This document shows, piece by piece, positions 43,304-43,833 of a stretch of 43,833 nucleotides of DNA. Source of the DNA: Bacillota bacterium. GTDB lineage: Bacteria > Bacillota > Clostridia > Lutisporales > Lutisporaceae. Each line of letters starts with the position of its first letter. The first letter of the stretch is position 1. Under the pieces are notes generated by a model. That model saw nothing but the letters and a program-made list of their open reading frames with translations. It ran no database searches and was not told the DNA's origin. The translations under genes were made by a program, and so were the position numbers. The stretch covers positions 695 to 44,527 of the forward strand of contig JAKJBU010000005.1 of assembly GCA_022706825.1 (NCBI GenBank). Direction: 5' to 3'.

Positions 43304-43833
43304 TAGAGTTGAACTAAGCTGGAGGAAATTGCTGTCTGCGATTAATAAATAAGTATTATGTAATGCTGCTTAATACAAAATGCCTGCACAGAGGCTTCTA
43401 TACCTTACATCCCCTGCTCCGCAGGGGGAGGAGAACCTACTTCCACTACAGCCGGAGTATTTTAGAAACTATACTTATATCGCATTATTCTAGTACTGTG
43501 TAAAGGCTTATCAATGAAAGAGCGGGTAGGGCTTGGGAATAGCTTTTGTGAATCTTATGAAAGAGTGAGAGTAGTGTTTAAGGAACCCATAGGGCAATCA
43601 CTCCCGGACAGGCGGTTGTGTTCTACCGGGAAGATATGCTGGTTGAGGGAGGAACTATAGAAAAGCAGCGTTTCAGCAGGTATTAGTTAAATATTATTTT
43701 GGAGAGACGACAACATTGCGCAAAAGGAATCTTTCGTGCAAAATTGTGCCGAATAAAAAACAGAATTTATCGTTCAATACTTTATGAATAATATTGGCTG
43801 TTTAAGCTAAAATAATGACATAATAAAAGCTGC
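43304..43833. other. 530-bp right-end region without an intact gene
   Basis: After dctM the sequence holds a short hairpin at 43410-43428 (CCCCTGC/GCAGGGG) and then a decayed mnmA fragment (43521-43665), followed by AT-rich sequence to the end of the window. A short frame beginning TTG at 43715 runs only about 23 codons and is not called. Confidence 0.7.
43521..43665 (+). pseudogene. mnmA: Degenerate duplicate of the mnmA 3' end, with internal deletion
   Basis: The segment 43530-43556 matches the part of mnmA coding for [10 protein letters not shown] (around 35295-35324). From 43557 to 43665 it matches mnmA 35515-35623 at roughly nine in ten bases, covering the final residues ERVRVVF to GGTIEK. 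About 190 bases between the two blocks are missing, joined at an ATG present at both edges. A further one-base loss (GAACCCATAGG against GAACCTCAGAGG) shifts the frame. The start and active-site regions of mnmA are absent, so it is non-functional. Confidence 0.85.

Noticed and set aside
43715-43786. Short frame near the right edge beginning TTG with a GGAG upstream
   Set aside because: It stops after about 23 codons in AT-rich DNA and has no recognisable product. It may be a decayed gene start, but the evidence is too thin.
35699-43833. Mobile element genes (integrase, transposase, relaxase) in the putative island
   Set aside because: All frames of meaningful size were read and none resembles a mobility protein. 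The island claim rests only on the mnmA remnant and composition.
1-43833. tRNA, rRNA or CRISPR arrays
   Set aside because: No cloverleaf-type GGTTCGAATCC sequences, rRNA segments or regularly spaced short repeats were noticed by eye. A tRNA or covariance-model scan would settle it.

Overview
The window looks like a chromosomal segment of a low-GC, anaerobic member of the Clostridia (Bacillota). The evidence is AGGAGG-type ribosome sites, frequent TTG and GTG starts, and a complete ornithine-fermentation gene set of the type known from Stickland-fermenting clostridia. A sigma-54 activator, an Rrf2-type iron-sulfur regulon and a Cys-rich protein with a possible sporulation promoter fit the same group. 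No rRNA, tRNA, CRISPR array, transposase or phage gene was seen. Species assignment is not possible from sequence reading alone.

Layout. (1) 1-2106: 3' part of a TcdA/ThiF-like tRNA-modifying enzyme, an interspersed palindromic element, then a thiol/redox group: a CsoR/CstR-family repressor, an RseC/MucC-like membrane protein and thioredoxin. (2) 2221-3462: glyA. (3) 3560-14094: a RocR-like sigma-54 activator, a convergent PHP phosphatase, a textbook -24/-12 promoter with upstream palindromes, and the ornithine operon ord-ortA-ortB-oraS-oraE-reactivase-orr. Together these enzymes would racemise L-ornithine, move its terminal amino group with the B12/PLP aminomutase, oxidatively deaminate 2,4-diaminopentanoate, and cleave 2-amino-4-oxopentanoate thiolytically to acetyl-CoA and alanine. 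(4) 14108-18143: a perfect 31-bp-arm palindrome, a DUF2207 membrane protein with LemA, and rarA. (5) 18144-21916: a structured leader followed by lysA, a dicarboxylate/amino-acid:cation symporter and dapF.

(6) 21931-32176: a surface-glycan region. An unknown leftward gene and a rightward Cys-rich protein gene flank a second REP-like palindrome. They are followed by a glycosyltransferase with two fused catalytic domains, two sugar-nucleotide SDR enzymes, a cupin, a sugar-1-phosphate nucleotidyltransferase, a single-domain relative of the fused glycosyltransferase, and a UDP-glucose dehydrogenase. (7) 32334-35698: an iron-sulfur/thiolation operon (IscR-like regulator, iscS, iscU, mnmA) with twin operator-like repeats around its promoter. 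(8) 35699-43833: a probable acquired catabolic island containing split transketolase, an RpiR regulator, an SDR dehydrogenase, a metallo-beta-lactamase-fold hydrolase and a DctPQM TRAP transporter. It is bounded on the right by a decayed, internally deleted copy of the 3' end of mnmA, whose intact copy bounds it on the left.

The most notable points are the mnmA remnant framing the TRAP/transketolase island, the duplicated IscR-like operators, the sigma-54 control region of the ornithine operon, the tandem glycosyltransferase cluster beside a candidate spore-surface protein, and the shared REP-like palindromes. The ornithine pathway itself is a known system. The function of the catabolic island and of the glycan region could not be fixed from sequence.
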